Shown: positions 37,020-48,800 of the stretch, piece after piece
Layout: each line of letters starts with the position of its first letter
Numbering within the stretch: position 1 is the stretch's first letter
Origin: Cystobasidium ongulense
Lineage: Eukaryota; Basidiomycota; Cystobasidiomycetes; Cystobasidiales; Cystobasidiaceae
NCBI GenBank assembly: GCA_022835595.1
Contig: BQUP01000008.1
Span: 806,001 to 870,000 of the forward strand
Length of the DNA: 64,000 bases
Reading direction: 5' to 3'
Notes under the pieces: model-generated
What the model was told of the DNA's origin: nothing
The model's database searches: none
The model's input: only the letters and a program-made list of their open reading frames with translations
Program-made: the position numbers and the translations under genes

Positions 37020-39913
37020 CTATGCACCCTGCAAAAGCTTCTTCATGAAGGCTTCATTGCTTGGAGGGCGGCCCAAGAACTTCGTGAGGGATTCCATCTC
37101 CTCTCGTTCACCACCAGGCTGGAGGATCTCTCTGCGATACCTGAGACCTGCTTCAGCAGATAGTGGATCCTCTTTAAAGACAGTCTCAAACATGTCGACT
37201 GTGCACAGCATTGTTAGTGAAAGACCCTGATGTGTCATGTAGATAGACGGACCTGAGAAACTTTGAGAGTACAGGTAGCCATAGTACCTGCAGGAAACGG
37301 CATAACTGTTAGACCGTTACACGTGAAGCTTGATTTTATCGAACATCCCTACCCAGCACTACGCGAGTAACAAAATACAATCATTGTCAGAATACTAATC
37401 GGATCCGAACTGCAATAGCAATGGGACTCACTCGTATCCTCCAGTCTGCAGGCCGTATAAAGACGCGTCAGTATTCGAATCGAGGACTAGTGCGCCATAG
37501 TGTACTCACCAAGTGGCCGAAAGAGCTCTGTCCCTGAGGCAGTGGTGTCACATCGCCTGTACTGGTCAGAGCAATCTGTCGAGCAAGCGAGGGGTTCAGT
37601 ATACCTCATTATGTCGGCTCTGCTTCCATGCCGATGCGCTCTGGTCTCCAGACTTCGCAAAGTCGTCCATCGCAGCGTGATTCTAGATAATACACACCTG
37701 TTCGCGGAGATCGTTCCAAAGCTTCGTATAGTCCAGAGCTGACGTGCATTCGTCAGTGCTGTCACCGGGACCTTGTGACAGAATATAGCTTACGTGTACT
37801 CTCAGAAGTCTGGCCGTGGACGGTGAGATCGAACTTGCCGAAATAGAGTTGGCGCAGATTGAAAAGGCCTTGATTGATAAATTGAGAATCGATAATCTTG
37901 TTAATCAACTCGTCCGGCATCGGCTCTCCCGACTCGTAGTGCTTGGAGATCTCTTTCATGACTTTAGCGTTGTAGCACCAATTCTCTGTCACCCAAGACT
38001 TCAGCCTGAGGCCATCAAAGAGGATGTACTTAGTCTCACCGAGCATTTGAGACGGGGCTTCCACAAAGTCTCTGGCAACACTGGTACCATCTGTGTTGTA
38101 CGCCACAGAGTGAGATTAGGGTGGTCAAGATCTGACAAGGCCTTACAGAAGACTTACGAAAGCGTCCATACTTCGTCTTGGACAGGACTGAAAGAAAACA
38201 TTTAAACTTCGGCCAATGATCTGCAGCGACAGAGAGTACTTACGACCATGGAAAGCATGACCCATTTCATGGAAGAAGGTCACAGTGTCGTCATGGCTCA
38301 GGAGGGCTGGCTTCGTTGGTGTAGGCTGGGCAGAGCGAAAGTCAATTTTGGACCATAATCTTCTTTCTCCTACAATAACTCACTTTTGCGAGATTGGCCA
38401 CCATGGCGGCGACTGGATATTGAACAGATCCGTCTTCGGATGTAGTTCTTGGAATTAGTCCCCATACCGCAGCATGGCCGTACTATGGTATATGCTTTAG
38501 TATGTGAATCGATATCAGGTGTTGTGTCCGCTCACCTTGTTCTCTCGCGGGAAGAGATCTAGATATAGATACCCGAGGAAAGACTCGGTCTCCTGACCGT
38601 CTGCAACCTTATCCCACACTGAGAACACAGTGACCTCCTGATGCCAGGTCGTTGCATCTTGCACGGGCGCAATCTTGACGCTCAGGATTCGCTGGTAGAT
38701 ATCAAGGACCTTCTTGACGACATGCTCCACTGGCAGGTACTGCTTGACCTTCTCATCATTTAGCTGGAAGTGTTTGTCGATATACAATCGATTGAGGTAG
38801 CGGTAATCCCAAGCGTAGAATGTGTTATCAAAAGGAATTTTCTGATGTTCGCAGTCCTCCTGCTTTAGCTGTAGGAGCTTTTCTTTTTCTTTCTCACCAA
38901 TTGGCTTGATCTTTTCCAAAAGATCGTCGAGAAAGGCATTGGCAGTCTTTGCATCCTTCGCCATCTTCGTTTCGATTACGAAATCAGCCCATTGATTGTA
39001 GCCAAGGAGACTTGCTGCTTCCTTCCGCAGATCCATGATTTCCTTGAAGAGCGGCGTATTGATAGTTGAGCGGTTCTCGTAGCTAATGTAGGCCTTCTTG
39101 CGAGTCTCAGGATTCTTGGCGTTGTTGAGAAGAGGAAATATGTCTGGCGTCTTGTGGGTGACTTTGTGTTTTGTTACACCACCCTCTTCTACGGGTGTAT
39201 AACCACTGACAACGTCATCTGGGACACCATCCAACTCCTCCCTGGCAAAGAGAAGAAAGCCACGTTCCTCATCGAGATTCTTGGCAAACTGGATGCAGAG
39301 ATTGGAAATTTTGGTCTTCAATTCTTTGTATTCTGCCTGCTTATCTTCAGGAAGAGCGAGACCTGCTCTCCGCTTGTCTCGCAACAAACGTTCAAGTAGC
39401 CTCTGCGATGGAGCGTCAAGAGAATTTGGGGGCGTGTTCTGCTGGGCGTGCTTCAAAGCCTCGTAAACGTCCTTTCGCATCGAGCTTTCGATTCCATAGT
39501 CCTTGAAGACCCCAAGTCAGCAACTCAGCAATTGAGCCTAAGAAGCAGCAAGGACAAGAACATACGCTAATCTTCTTTGATGCTTCGGTGGCAGCATCTC
39601 TGACTGCCTTATCGGTGGAGACCGACTGCATAAAGATAGCTGGGTTCACCGCACTCTCGAATCCATCTTCATCTCGGGAAAGGGGAAGCATGACGGATTC
39701 GAAGGTGCATTCTTCTGGCTTTAGCTTGGAAACTGCGTCTTCCGTCTTGCGGTTCTTGTCGATATACTTGTCGGCCAGCTCGGCTATGCTCTCGGCCGAA
39801 TACTGAAAGCTAGGTGGAGGCATTGGGGCAGTCTACTCAGGGTACACTTTGTCAGCATCAGTATGCAAAGTCTGAAGGTCTGAACTACGTACAGATCCCG
39901 GAGTTTCAGCCAT
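37020..39913 (-). CDS. PRD1: M3 metallopeptidase copy C (saccharolysin / thimet oligopeptidase type), intact
   Basis: Fourteen exons (39913-39893, 39832-39566, 39501-38536, 38482-38384, 38325-38244, 38187-38158, 38090-38040, 37985-37794, 37738-37698, 37575-37510, 37445-37432, 37358-37353, 37287-37253, 37198-37020) give 682 aa, near the usual 690-710. Zinc ligands are His470 and His474 in HEMGH, with Glu499 in DFVEAPSQML exactly 25 residues on. The substrate-closing region YDAGYYGYLYS and the C-terminal PGG...FLGR block are present. Family members cut peptides of about 6-17 residues in the cytosol or mitochondrial intermembrane space. No clear targeting peptide precedes MAETPGS. Exons of 30, 14 and 6 nt occur; the six-base exon codes for the middle of YDAG. 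This is the only copy of the three without a visible lesion. Confidence 0.92.
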
Positions 39914-40405
39914 ATTTGCGAATATGGAGAATGCACGATGGTCGAAACAGATGTTGTTACCAGAGCACACTGAAGTTTGGCTTGAAATAGAATTGAGGTC
40001 GTGCCGGTGACAAGCTGGATGCAGATACTGAGAGGGCTCGCACCAGCGAGTTCGAAAGCAGTCTTCCCTTGAGCATCCACCAAACCTCCCAGTCCTCTTG
40101 TTGCCTGGCTCGTATGCGCTTTGGGTGCGCGGCGTACTTGCGTGCCCACGACCGATGCCGATGTCTGAAGCTGTACAGGCGGCAAGACCTGGGCCAATCA
40201 ATTGAGGTCTAGGAAGAACACGCGTAACGAAGTGTACTGTTCAACATCAACATCGAGAGAGTAGCTTCAGAAAGCGACATCGTATTGCGAAGGTGATCGG
40301 GAATACTGTACATGGCTGCAGGCTGCTGGTTGCCTCGCTGCTTTCCGCCTATGACTACCGTGACACCTACAGCAGCATCGCTGGCGTAGGACTCTCCTGT
40401 GTACC
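39914..40405. other. spacer between M3 copy C and AP-2 sigma
   Basis: Divergent promoter region shared by M3 copy C and the AP-2 sigma gene. No gene or clear regulatory motif is recognised. Confidence 0.45.
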
Positions 40406-41285
40406 ATGATTGTGAGTTTGCAGCTTCCTCATACTGGCAGTCCTCCGGCCTAGCTCTGGAGGCATTACAAGCCAGCATGCGTGCAACACATCACGGTCGA
40501 GGTCAGGCCTGGCTCTGTGTGTACGCGTGATGCAGGCAACCATTTCTCCTACGTACAACTCATCTGCGCCTTGTCCCTTTCACCACAAACGGCGCTTGAT
40601 AATGCAAGCCATGGGCGACTTGGAGGGCTGGCTGGCGGACACAGCTTTGGACCAGAAGAGCTGACATAGCTTCTCAATAGCATTTTGTGCTGGTACTCAA
40701 CAGGCAAGGGAAGACGAGGCTCGCAAAGTACTTTGAGCCGTATGACGATGAGGAGAAAGTCCGCATTCGCGGCGAAGTCCACCGCATCATAGCTCCAAGG
40801 GATTCCAAATATCAAAGCAACTTTGTCGAGGTACGGTGACTTGTGTAAGCGTATATCGAGCTTTACGACTCACATGGGCATCACTTTGCAGTATCGAAGT
40901 CAAAAGCTAGTTTATCGTCGCTACGCGGGCCTCTTCTTCGCGGTTTGTGTCGATTCCTACGACAACGAACTGGCCTATCTGGAAGCCATTCATCTATTTG
41001 TGGAGATACTTGGTGCATATTTATGATTTTGTCGTGTGAACCAACGATCTGAACTTTCTCCCTTTAGACTCGTTCTTCGGCAACGTGTGCGAACTCGATC
41101 TCCTGTTCAACTTCCACAAGGTGTGTACAGCCCGTCCCAGCTCAACAGTCTTCAATCACTGATGTGCAACTCTATTTGATCAGGTCTATGCAGTCCTAGA
41201 CGAAGTCTTTTTGGCTGGTGAAATCCAAGAGACCTCCAAGGGCGTCATTCTTGGCAGACTCGAATACCTTGAATCATTGCCGTGA
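40406..41285 (+). CDS. APS2: AP-2 complex sigma subunit
   Basis: Exons 40406-40411, 40681-40830, 40892-41012, 41068-41120 and 41184-41285 give 143 aa against 142 in human AP2S1. The product reads [20 protein letters not shown], then EEVHR-like [58 protein letters not shown] and [11 protein letters not shown]. Sigma-2 forms the small-chain core of the clathrin adaptor AP-2 at the plasma membrane and helps bind dileucine cargo signals. The [14 protein letters not shown] and GNVCELDL text fits sigma-2 better than sigma-1. The first exon would be just ATGATT followed by GTGAGT and a 269-nt intron, long for this genome, so exon 1 is the least certain part. Confidence 0.92.
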
Positions 41286-41487
41286 AGCGATTGTAGCATT
41301 TTGCACAGCGAGCCCTCCTACCAACTAGTCAGTTTGTTGTTGTTAGAAACGCCGACCCTAGCTGGGTTGTAAATTATTGCGCCTCTCCTGATGAGCCCGT
41401 ACTCTGACTAACACAACTACTTACAACAAGTAAACACTGCACTGCACTTTTTCCACACAAACAACCACGAAACGCAGAAAATACAGG

Positions 41488-44374
41488 CTAGTCTGCCTTT
41501 TTCCAATCAAGCTCTTTTGCCGCTTTTCCCAGCGCCCAAGTGGTCCAGATGAACAAGAAGAGGGGATAGTCGATGCACGTGCTTCTGTTGAAGATACCGC
41601 ACTATAAGAGAATTGATTCGTGTCAGACTTGCTGCTCGTCCTACGCTCATACTGTCTAAGGCTTACCGTAGACTCCCAGAGCCACTCGCCGTTGGGCTGC
41701 TGACGACTCATAATAACACGACATCCTCTTTTGATAGGCGCCTGATCCGGATACTTGGCAGTGAGCAAGGCCATAACGGCCCAAGCTGTATTGATAACTG
41801 TTGATTGGTCAAGACCGACCCATTCGCCTGTCTCGCATGCCTGCTATGCGGTCAGCTGTGGCTCCGCTCGTCTCTACAGCAAAGAAACTTACCTCATAGC
41901 TCTCACTCCACCCCCCATCTGCCATCTGCTTACCCAGAAGGAACTTGCAAGCCCTTCGCACCCTTTCGGAATTCTCATAAGTTTCGCCGTTCAAAGCAAG
42001 TGATTCCAGAGCGAACATGGTCGCATACGTAAAGCATACGCCCCAGCTCCCAAACCAACTTCCGTCTGGCCTCTGCGAAGCGTAAATGTACTTCATAGCT
42101 TTGCTCATGGTACGCCTGAAAAGCATTGTGCGCGTCAGATCAGGTCAAGCTGAAAGAGATGCTTGTATGAACTGACTTGACTTCAGCTTTGCGGTACCCC
42201 GGATGCAAGCGACTGAAAGTGCTCAGTGCTGTCAAGCAGGCAGTAGTGCATTCCGGGTAGTTGTACTCGATCATTATGTTGCCCTGTTGTTGCAAGCGTA
42301 AGAAATATTTGGAGGTCTAGAATGGTGTGAAATGGGTGCCAAACTCACAAAGACCTCTGCGGGATTGATGAGTTCCATGTACTTCGTGCCTCGTATAAGC
42401 TCGTATGATGCAAAACCTCCATCCGAGTTTTGAAGAGAAAGAATGATGTCGACAGCCCATTGCATTCTCTGTTCCGAAACCAGTTCAGGGGTATAACTGA
42501 AAGAAGAACCCCACGCTCAGCGATCTAGCTTGCAATTTTCTGCAGGAGTCTGTCTCACTCTAGACTCTGAAGATGTATGACTGCCTTCAATGCTTCCGAC
42601 GTGCAGTCACTAACGGTATAATGCTGCTCTTTCGTGCTGAAAGGCCAAGCACCCTTGCTAGGATGGCGATGCGCTTCTTCCACCCACGGTGTGTCTTCCT
42701 GACATTGCGCGTCATCAAGCCACGCCAGCAGTTTTGTAGACGACTCCCTATTCTCTGGCAACTTTGCAAGTTCCGTCTCATAAAGCATTTGTCCAATAAA
42801 TGCAGCATCCCAAGTTTGAGAGCCGTTCGTACCACACATAAGCATTCCACGCGGAGTTTGCCAGAAGAAATCTCGAACTGTCTCTAGATGATTCTTGAAG
42901 CCTTCGCTATCGGGGCCTTCTTCCACCCATCTAGTCAACGTGTTAGTGAGGCATTCAAGCATGCACTAGAGACATGACCGAACGTACCTGCATAACATGT
43001 TCATGGCTTTTGAGACCGGCCCAATTGTTTGACAGTTGGTGTTTTCGTCATCCATACACAACAGCTTGTACGCTTCTCGTATCCCAGCCTCTCGGACCAT
43101 CTTAGGACATACGTATCTCTCCCATGCACCGAGCCCCACATACATCGCATCTAGTAGTTTGGAATGCGGACAGTACAAATCGACCTTCGCGCACTTATTT
43201 CGGCATGATGGCCAATTGATTGAGGCGTAAGGCTCGACATATATTTCCTAGGGTTGAAAAATGGAAGCTCGTCAGATCTCGAGCCCATATCCACCTTTAC
43301 CTCTACCAGCTCACCTCTCGCAATGACCGCGTGAGCTCATTTAGCGGCACATGAAAGCGTTTTCCAAAGAGGTATCCCATGGGGATGTATACCTCTCTGG
43401 TATGAGTCCACCATCTCCAAGGATGTACGGGTATCCACTTTGGAAGCAGCCAAAGTTCGGGTGGAATGGCATTCATACCATCCCATTCGTATACGCCTAA
43501 GATTGAAAGCCAAGCTTTGGCCCAGGAAGGCGAGCCAGTAGCGCCTCCAAGAGCATGCAATGTGGCTCTTGCCTTGACCATCATAGGCACATCTTTGTCG
43601 AGCCCGAGTATACGGAGGGCGACATAATTGAGAACGGTGCCGAAGACGGTTGAGCGACCGTGATCGTGTCTGTCCAGAGGGTATCCTTGTTAGCAAAAAG
43701 GCTTGCTACAGCAGGAAGCTAACTCACAAGCCCCAACCACAATCATCCTTTCCGCCCTTCCTCTTTATGTTGGCCAGGTATCGGGTAATTTCAATCTTCC
43801 ATTCTTCTGGAATCGGTGTATGAGTCGCGTAGAGAGTTATTATCATGCCGGGGATCTGCAGCATACACACCTAGAGTCAGCAAGGGCTTTAGTTGTTCTG
43901 TAAATATGCGTACTAGAAAGAGTGGACCGCCATACTCGGCAGACCAGTGTCCATCTGGACTTTGCAGTTGTTTCAGGAACTCGTAGCCATTCTGTGCAGC
44001 TTTGAAGGGATCTCCACGTGGGTCTTCGAGAACAGGAGTGTTCTGAGCAGTTCCAATCATTAGCTGGTGACGACTGGTACCTGTAAGAGCTGCTCACAGT
44101 AGGCAGGCCCAGCCAGTATTTCTCTTCATTCGTCTGATAATCGCGTGGCGCCTGCTTCAAGATCAGAGGATTTGGGGCGCCGCTGATGCCGAGTTGGTGC
44201 AAATGTCAGAAGCATAGTTGCATAAACCATTCACACATACGCTTACAGGCTGCCTTCTTCTCCTTCTGACGGCTGATACGACCATACATGTCGCCCATGA
44301 TCAGACGAGTCCAGTCGCCAGCGAGTGAGGTCGGTGTGGCCAAAAGGGCCATCTATGCTGGCTTTGACAGGCAT
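41488..44374 (-). CDS. ERG7: lanosterol synthase (oxidosqualene cyclase)
   Basis: Twelve exons (44374-44247, 44182-44098, 44042-43914, 43870-43728, 43669-43315, 43247-42988, 42930-42559, 42496-42349, 42283-42177, 42115-41893, 41840-41667, 41601-41488) give 745 aa, close to yeast Erg7 (731). The N-terminus has [12 protein letters not shown] repeats include [40 protein letters not shown] and [15 protein letters not shown]. The acid that starts cyclisation lies in [11 protein letters not shown]; the family motif is normally DCTAE, so Ser replaces Ala here. The enzyme converts 2,3-oxidosqualene to lanosterol in ergosterol synthesis at ER or lipid-droplet membranes. The ATG at 44374 was chosen because its frame gives the TDLTRWRL block; a nearby ATG in another frame does not. 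It shares a 220-base intergenic region with the divergent amidotransferase gene. Confidence 0.95.
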
Positions 44375-44594
44375 GGCGAGAGACTCGATGCTTTAAACGG
44401 GTGTGGATGGCATGAGAGAGGTGCTTCTGACGGCACTGCTGCTTCAGAATGAGAGAAGCATGAAGCTGTCAACTCGCACGAGATCCTGCAGACCAAACGA
44501 TGATCGAAATGTCCGGATATAAGTCGGCGACAAGCCTGTTCTGGCTCTTGCTCTCGGCTTGATTCAACGAAGTCTATCGTTGCAGTCTTCAAGT
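44375..44594. promoter_or_regulatory. shared divergent promoter, ERG7 / amidotransferase
   Basis: Only 220 bases separate the divergent start codons, so both promoters must lie here or overlap the genes. I see no TATA box and did not find a convincing sterol-response element by eye. Confidence 0.45.
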
Positions 44595-45573
44595 ATGCCT
44601 ACCGACGCTCATATCGCACGCATACGTAGCCGTCACGACAAGGGCAAAGAGCCTCAGCCAACGATCACGCTTCTTGTGCTGCTAGCCGATACGCCTATAG
44701 AGACAGTCCGGAAGAAATTGGGATACCAGAGCTACCACGACGTGTTCTGCTCCCTGTTTCAGCGTTCGCTAGATACAGTCAGCGACTCGTCTGTCGAGCT
44801 TCTAGTCAAGAGCTACGACGTGGTCAACGAGCCCTGGGAATACCCGTCAGAGCAAGAATTGGCCACCGCCTCTGGCATTCTTATCACCGGGAGCGGTAGG
44901 TCATAGCTGATACCGAGTAGCGCATAGAGTACTTGCTAAGATATCTACGCACACATAGCGGCCTCTGCATATGAGGATGTACCTTGGATCAACCGTCTGG
45001 TCGAGTTCACGAGTCAAATCCCGGCCCAGAATCCGCAACTCAAGCTGGTAGGCATCTGCTATGGCCATCAAATCATAGCCAGAGCATTTGGAGGCAAAGT
45101 CGAGAAGAACATAAAAGGCTGGGAGCTCGGCGTGCGGACCGTCGAGCTTACCGATATTGGGAGAAAGCTACTCAAACCTGCAAATGACGCCACTAAAACG
45201 GTTGTAAGCGAGCTTATCATCTCCCGTGACATTCCCGCTGATATAGGGCTTGTTGCAGGATATACATCAAGTCCATCAGGATCATGTTCCTTCCCTACCT
45301 TCGGAAGAGTTTGGACTACTTGGCAGCACACCTGTATGTGCCGTCCAGGGCATGGTCTCGCCTGCAGACCCCAAGTCCTTGCAAGAGGTCAAGATATTCA
45401 CCGTGCAAGGTCATCCCGAGTTCTCTCCAGAACTAGTCTTAGAGATCATAGATGCTAGAGAAGCAAAAGGTATCCTTACGAAGGATTTCGCTGCTCAAAG
45501 CAGGAAAGACGCGAGGCTGCATGATGAAGGCGTCCCTTTAGGCGTAGTTATCTTGACGATACTAGGCTTGTAA
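44595..45573 (+). CDS. class I glutamine amidotransferase-like protein
   Basis: Exons 44595-44895, 44959-45203 and 45259-45573 give 286 aa. The nucleophile elbow is GICYGHQIIARAFGG, with the Cys in place. The remaining triad lies in FTVQGHPEFSPE (His and Glu). DIHQVHQDHV between them matches the stand-alone GATase-1 group that includes yeast YLR126C. These proteins have the fold of the glutaminase domain of GMP synthetase but no synthetase partner, and their substrate is uncertain; related enzymes hydrolyse gamma-glutamyl compounds. The third exon is in a different frame from the long read-through of exon 2, and the GTTGTAAGC...GTTGCAG intron (55 nt) joins them. Confidence 0.85.
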
Positions 45574-45853
45574 TACAAACCCTCTTTTGCTTCAGAGTAC
45601 AGAAGGAGTCAAGCGTGTGAGCTGCAGGTGCGACGACCTACTACGTATCTGCATGTTGCCACCGCATATGCTTGAAGAAGCAAGCAATGCTTTGTTGCAA
45701 TACGTGGCCTACCAAAATCTACGCATGATATACGCCTATGAGATTTGTCTCCCATTTATACGCACTCGTTTTCTTTCGTTTGAACCTGTGGTGACAAGCC
45801 GACGTCTTCGCGAATTCACTCTAGGCTTGAATCCAGGCCGACCGTCACCGAAT

Positions 45854-48800
45854 ATGCGGATAACATGGCTAGGCAGCCTTCTTCTGCCCGCGTTCCTAGG
45901 GTGTGTGCAGGTTCTAGGCATCTCGCAGCGAGATGCGGGCTTGCATGACTGGCACTTAGAGCTCGTGGGAATGCCTGCGCTCGAAACAGGCACGAGTCCA
46001 CGATTCCATTATCCTGCGGGGCCAGCCAACACCGCATCAAGCAGTCTCGTCTATACAGCGACCCAAAAGAATGTCCTTGCTGCTCTTGATCCCAAGACTG
46101 GTATCATTGGTGAGTTCCGGCTGGAAGTCTTCATCAAACGGTGAGCAGGACTGTCGCTGATTCTATCTATCTATCCATCATTTGCCGCGACTGTCTTCGC
46201 TCTGGATTCACAGCATGGAGACATGTGTTTCCAGACTCTCAGCCTATACTGCGCTACGAATTGCACGAAGACTGTGAGGCCTGACATACTCACAATGTAT
46301 ACTTTAGAGCAATCCAAGCTGATCGAGACCTTGCAATTAGCAATATTGGTAATAACAGGACCGGGAGGCGCACAGGCGCACCTTTTCTCTGCAACATCAG
46401 GGCATTCCAAATGGTCTATCGTTCTCCACTCTCCCGCCGAAGGTCTGCTGCCTGAGCCAGCTTCAATTGCCACGGATGCTGTCTTCTACCAAGTCTCTGA
46501 TGATCCAGCTGCTGGCGTCGACATCTTGTGCTTGAGCAATGGGCACGCGCTGAGAAGAATCAATGGAATGAATGGACAGACAGTATGGTCATGGAGACTC
46601 GAGTCTGGGACAGAGTAAGCAGCGCTCGCTTGGGCGCAGCTTCAGGCTTCGGAACTTGTGCTGAACGGACACTACCTCTATCAGACCTACAATGCAGCTG
46701 CACGCTATATTACCTCCCGCAATAAACGCCGACGCAGTCCAGATCCTCCTAATCAAGCGCGTAACGGGTAGCTATAACCTTCTCACGAGCACAATCTCAC
46801 GTATGGGGGCTGTGATTCGTGAGCCAACTGTCATCAAGAACACGGCATTCGAATCTATCGAGAGCCTGTTGCTGTTCAAGCCATTGTTAGGAACAGTTGA
46901 AGCTCGCGCAGTCTATCTTGATATGAAGGGAGACATCAAATCTATCTTCTTCTTCCAAGATGGCAGCCAAGATCCGATTCAGACAGCCTTCAAAGCCCAA
47001 GGAAAATATGTCGCTTTGATTCAAGTCGGCTTGCAGCAAAACGGAATTTTCGTAGGCAGACGAGCAGATGGCACATCTTCTATTCTGCAAGTCGGAAGTG
47101 ACGGTCAGATCAAGGCTCTTCATGAATATCGAGATGCAGTCGAGGACGGATTGTACAGTGGGTTTGTTGATCGCGAAGGTATCAAACATATCAGTCGGTA
47201 CTCGATCTCGCCTGTTCTTGGTGTAAGTACTTTCCTGTCCGTCCGTTCACTCGCCTAGGCCTGATGTATCCATTATCAGCTCGCACGAATGGCAACCTTC
47301 ACACTCGAGGCTACAGAGCATAACGATGCCGGCATTGTCTTTGACACCACCTTTCCCTATTCACCGAAAAAGAATGGACAAATTTTGCACGTCCGTGACT
47401 ATGGCTTTCAAGTCTCCACGTGTCTAGTACTGACCCTCTACGCTGAACAGGTTGCAGCCGAGATTGCCCCTCGCAAGTCGTCCAACTTGATGTTCCGCTT
47501 ATGCATCACAGCCGCGTCCGGATCCTTCCAAGGCTGGCTAGGCGGCGGCCTTCAATGGTCGAGGGAAGAAGGGCTAGCTCATCTGACCTACACTAATGGA
47601 GAGCCTAGCATTGCTTTCCTTGTGGTTCCATCGTCATCCCACGCAGCCGCCGCGTCTATTATCGCGCCAACTATTGGGAGCCTCAAATCTTTCTTCACGA
47701 AGCCGTTGGAACTTGTGGGCATTCTATCGGCAGGTCAAGATTTGTCAACTTACGTTGGCCGTGATTGGTTAGGTGATGCTTTCGGTTATCGAAAGTTGGT
47801 GATCATTGGAACGGACTTTGGCAAATTGCTTGCCTTGGACTTGGGTAATGGTGGAAAGATTGTATGGGAATCCTATGCTGTTCCTCTCCATCTCGCGAAC
47901 ACCGACAACAAGGTGTCCTGGAAACGAATCGCAGTCTTCGACAAGCGCACAGATGGACGCGTCCTGGTTGCAGCTATTGCAGAGACGATAAATGCGAAGG
48001 TATGTTCGGCCTAGATTCTTCTACGATTCGACCAGAAGCTGAATTGCCTGATGCAACAGAACGAGGCGCGCGTGAGAGTTTTCTATGTCGATGGCTTGAC
48101 TGGCAAGCCTTTCGTGCGGTCTGGCAGCGATCCAGTTCTTTCCGAACACCCTGTTGGTACCGTGCTAGTGAATCAAGGGTCATTCGACCCAGCATTCCTA
48201 CTCATATCACAAGACAGCAAGTCAATACTGGAAGAGAGCCCATCCACAATTATTGCCCCAGCCACGTCTGGCCACTCCAGCCCCCCGCACCTCTCTTATG
48301 TCGACATGGGACATAGCGAGTATATACAAGGATGGCATGCACTGATTTCTTCGGGATCAAATGTAAGCATGTTATACGCAACTAGATGTAGATTACTCGC
48401 GCTGACTAGCTACCATATGTAGCCCATTCAGACTGACCCTTCGTGGAGATACACGCTTCCTGAGGGTTCGAGAATCGCAGCTCATGCGCACCAAACAAAC
48501 GGTATGTCTGATCCTAATCTGCTGTGCGCCTATTTCTCTGGCTTGACATTTTGCTCATCAGGCAAAGTCGCTTCGATTGGACGAGTTCTCGGAGATCGAA
48601 GCACATTGTACAAGTACATCAATCCTCATCTTCTAGCTGTCGCAACACTTGAAGATCTTTCAGAAACCCTAGTTGTGCATCTTATCGATATTATTTCTGG
48701 CGGTATAATCTGGGAAGGCCGTCATAGCGGAGATGTCGAGACTTTAGCACCTGTTGCCGTTTCCTTGACGGAAAATTGGCTTACGTATTCGTACTCCGAG

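Larger units (their letters stand above)
28980..40200 (-). repeat. three tandem M3 peptidase units of about 4 kb
   Basis: Three head-to-tail units hold the same gene with the same exon plan. Gene 3' ends are 4095 and 3865 bases apart. Similarity extends beyond the coding parts into 3' flanks and, between units one and two, into upstream spacers. Units two and three share long blocks that look identical including introns. Confidence 0.9.
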
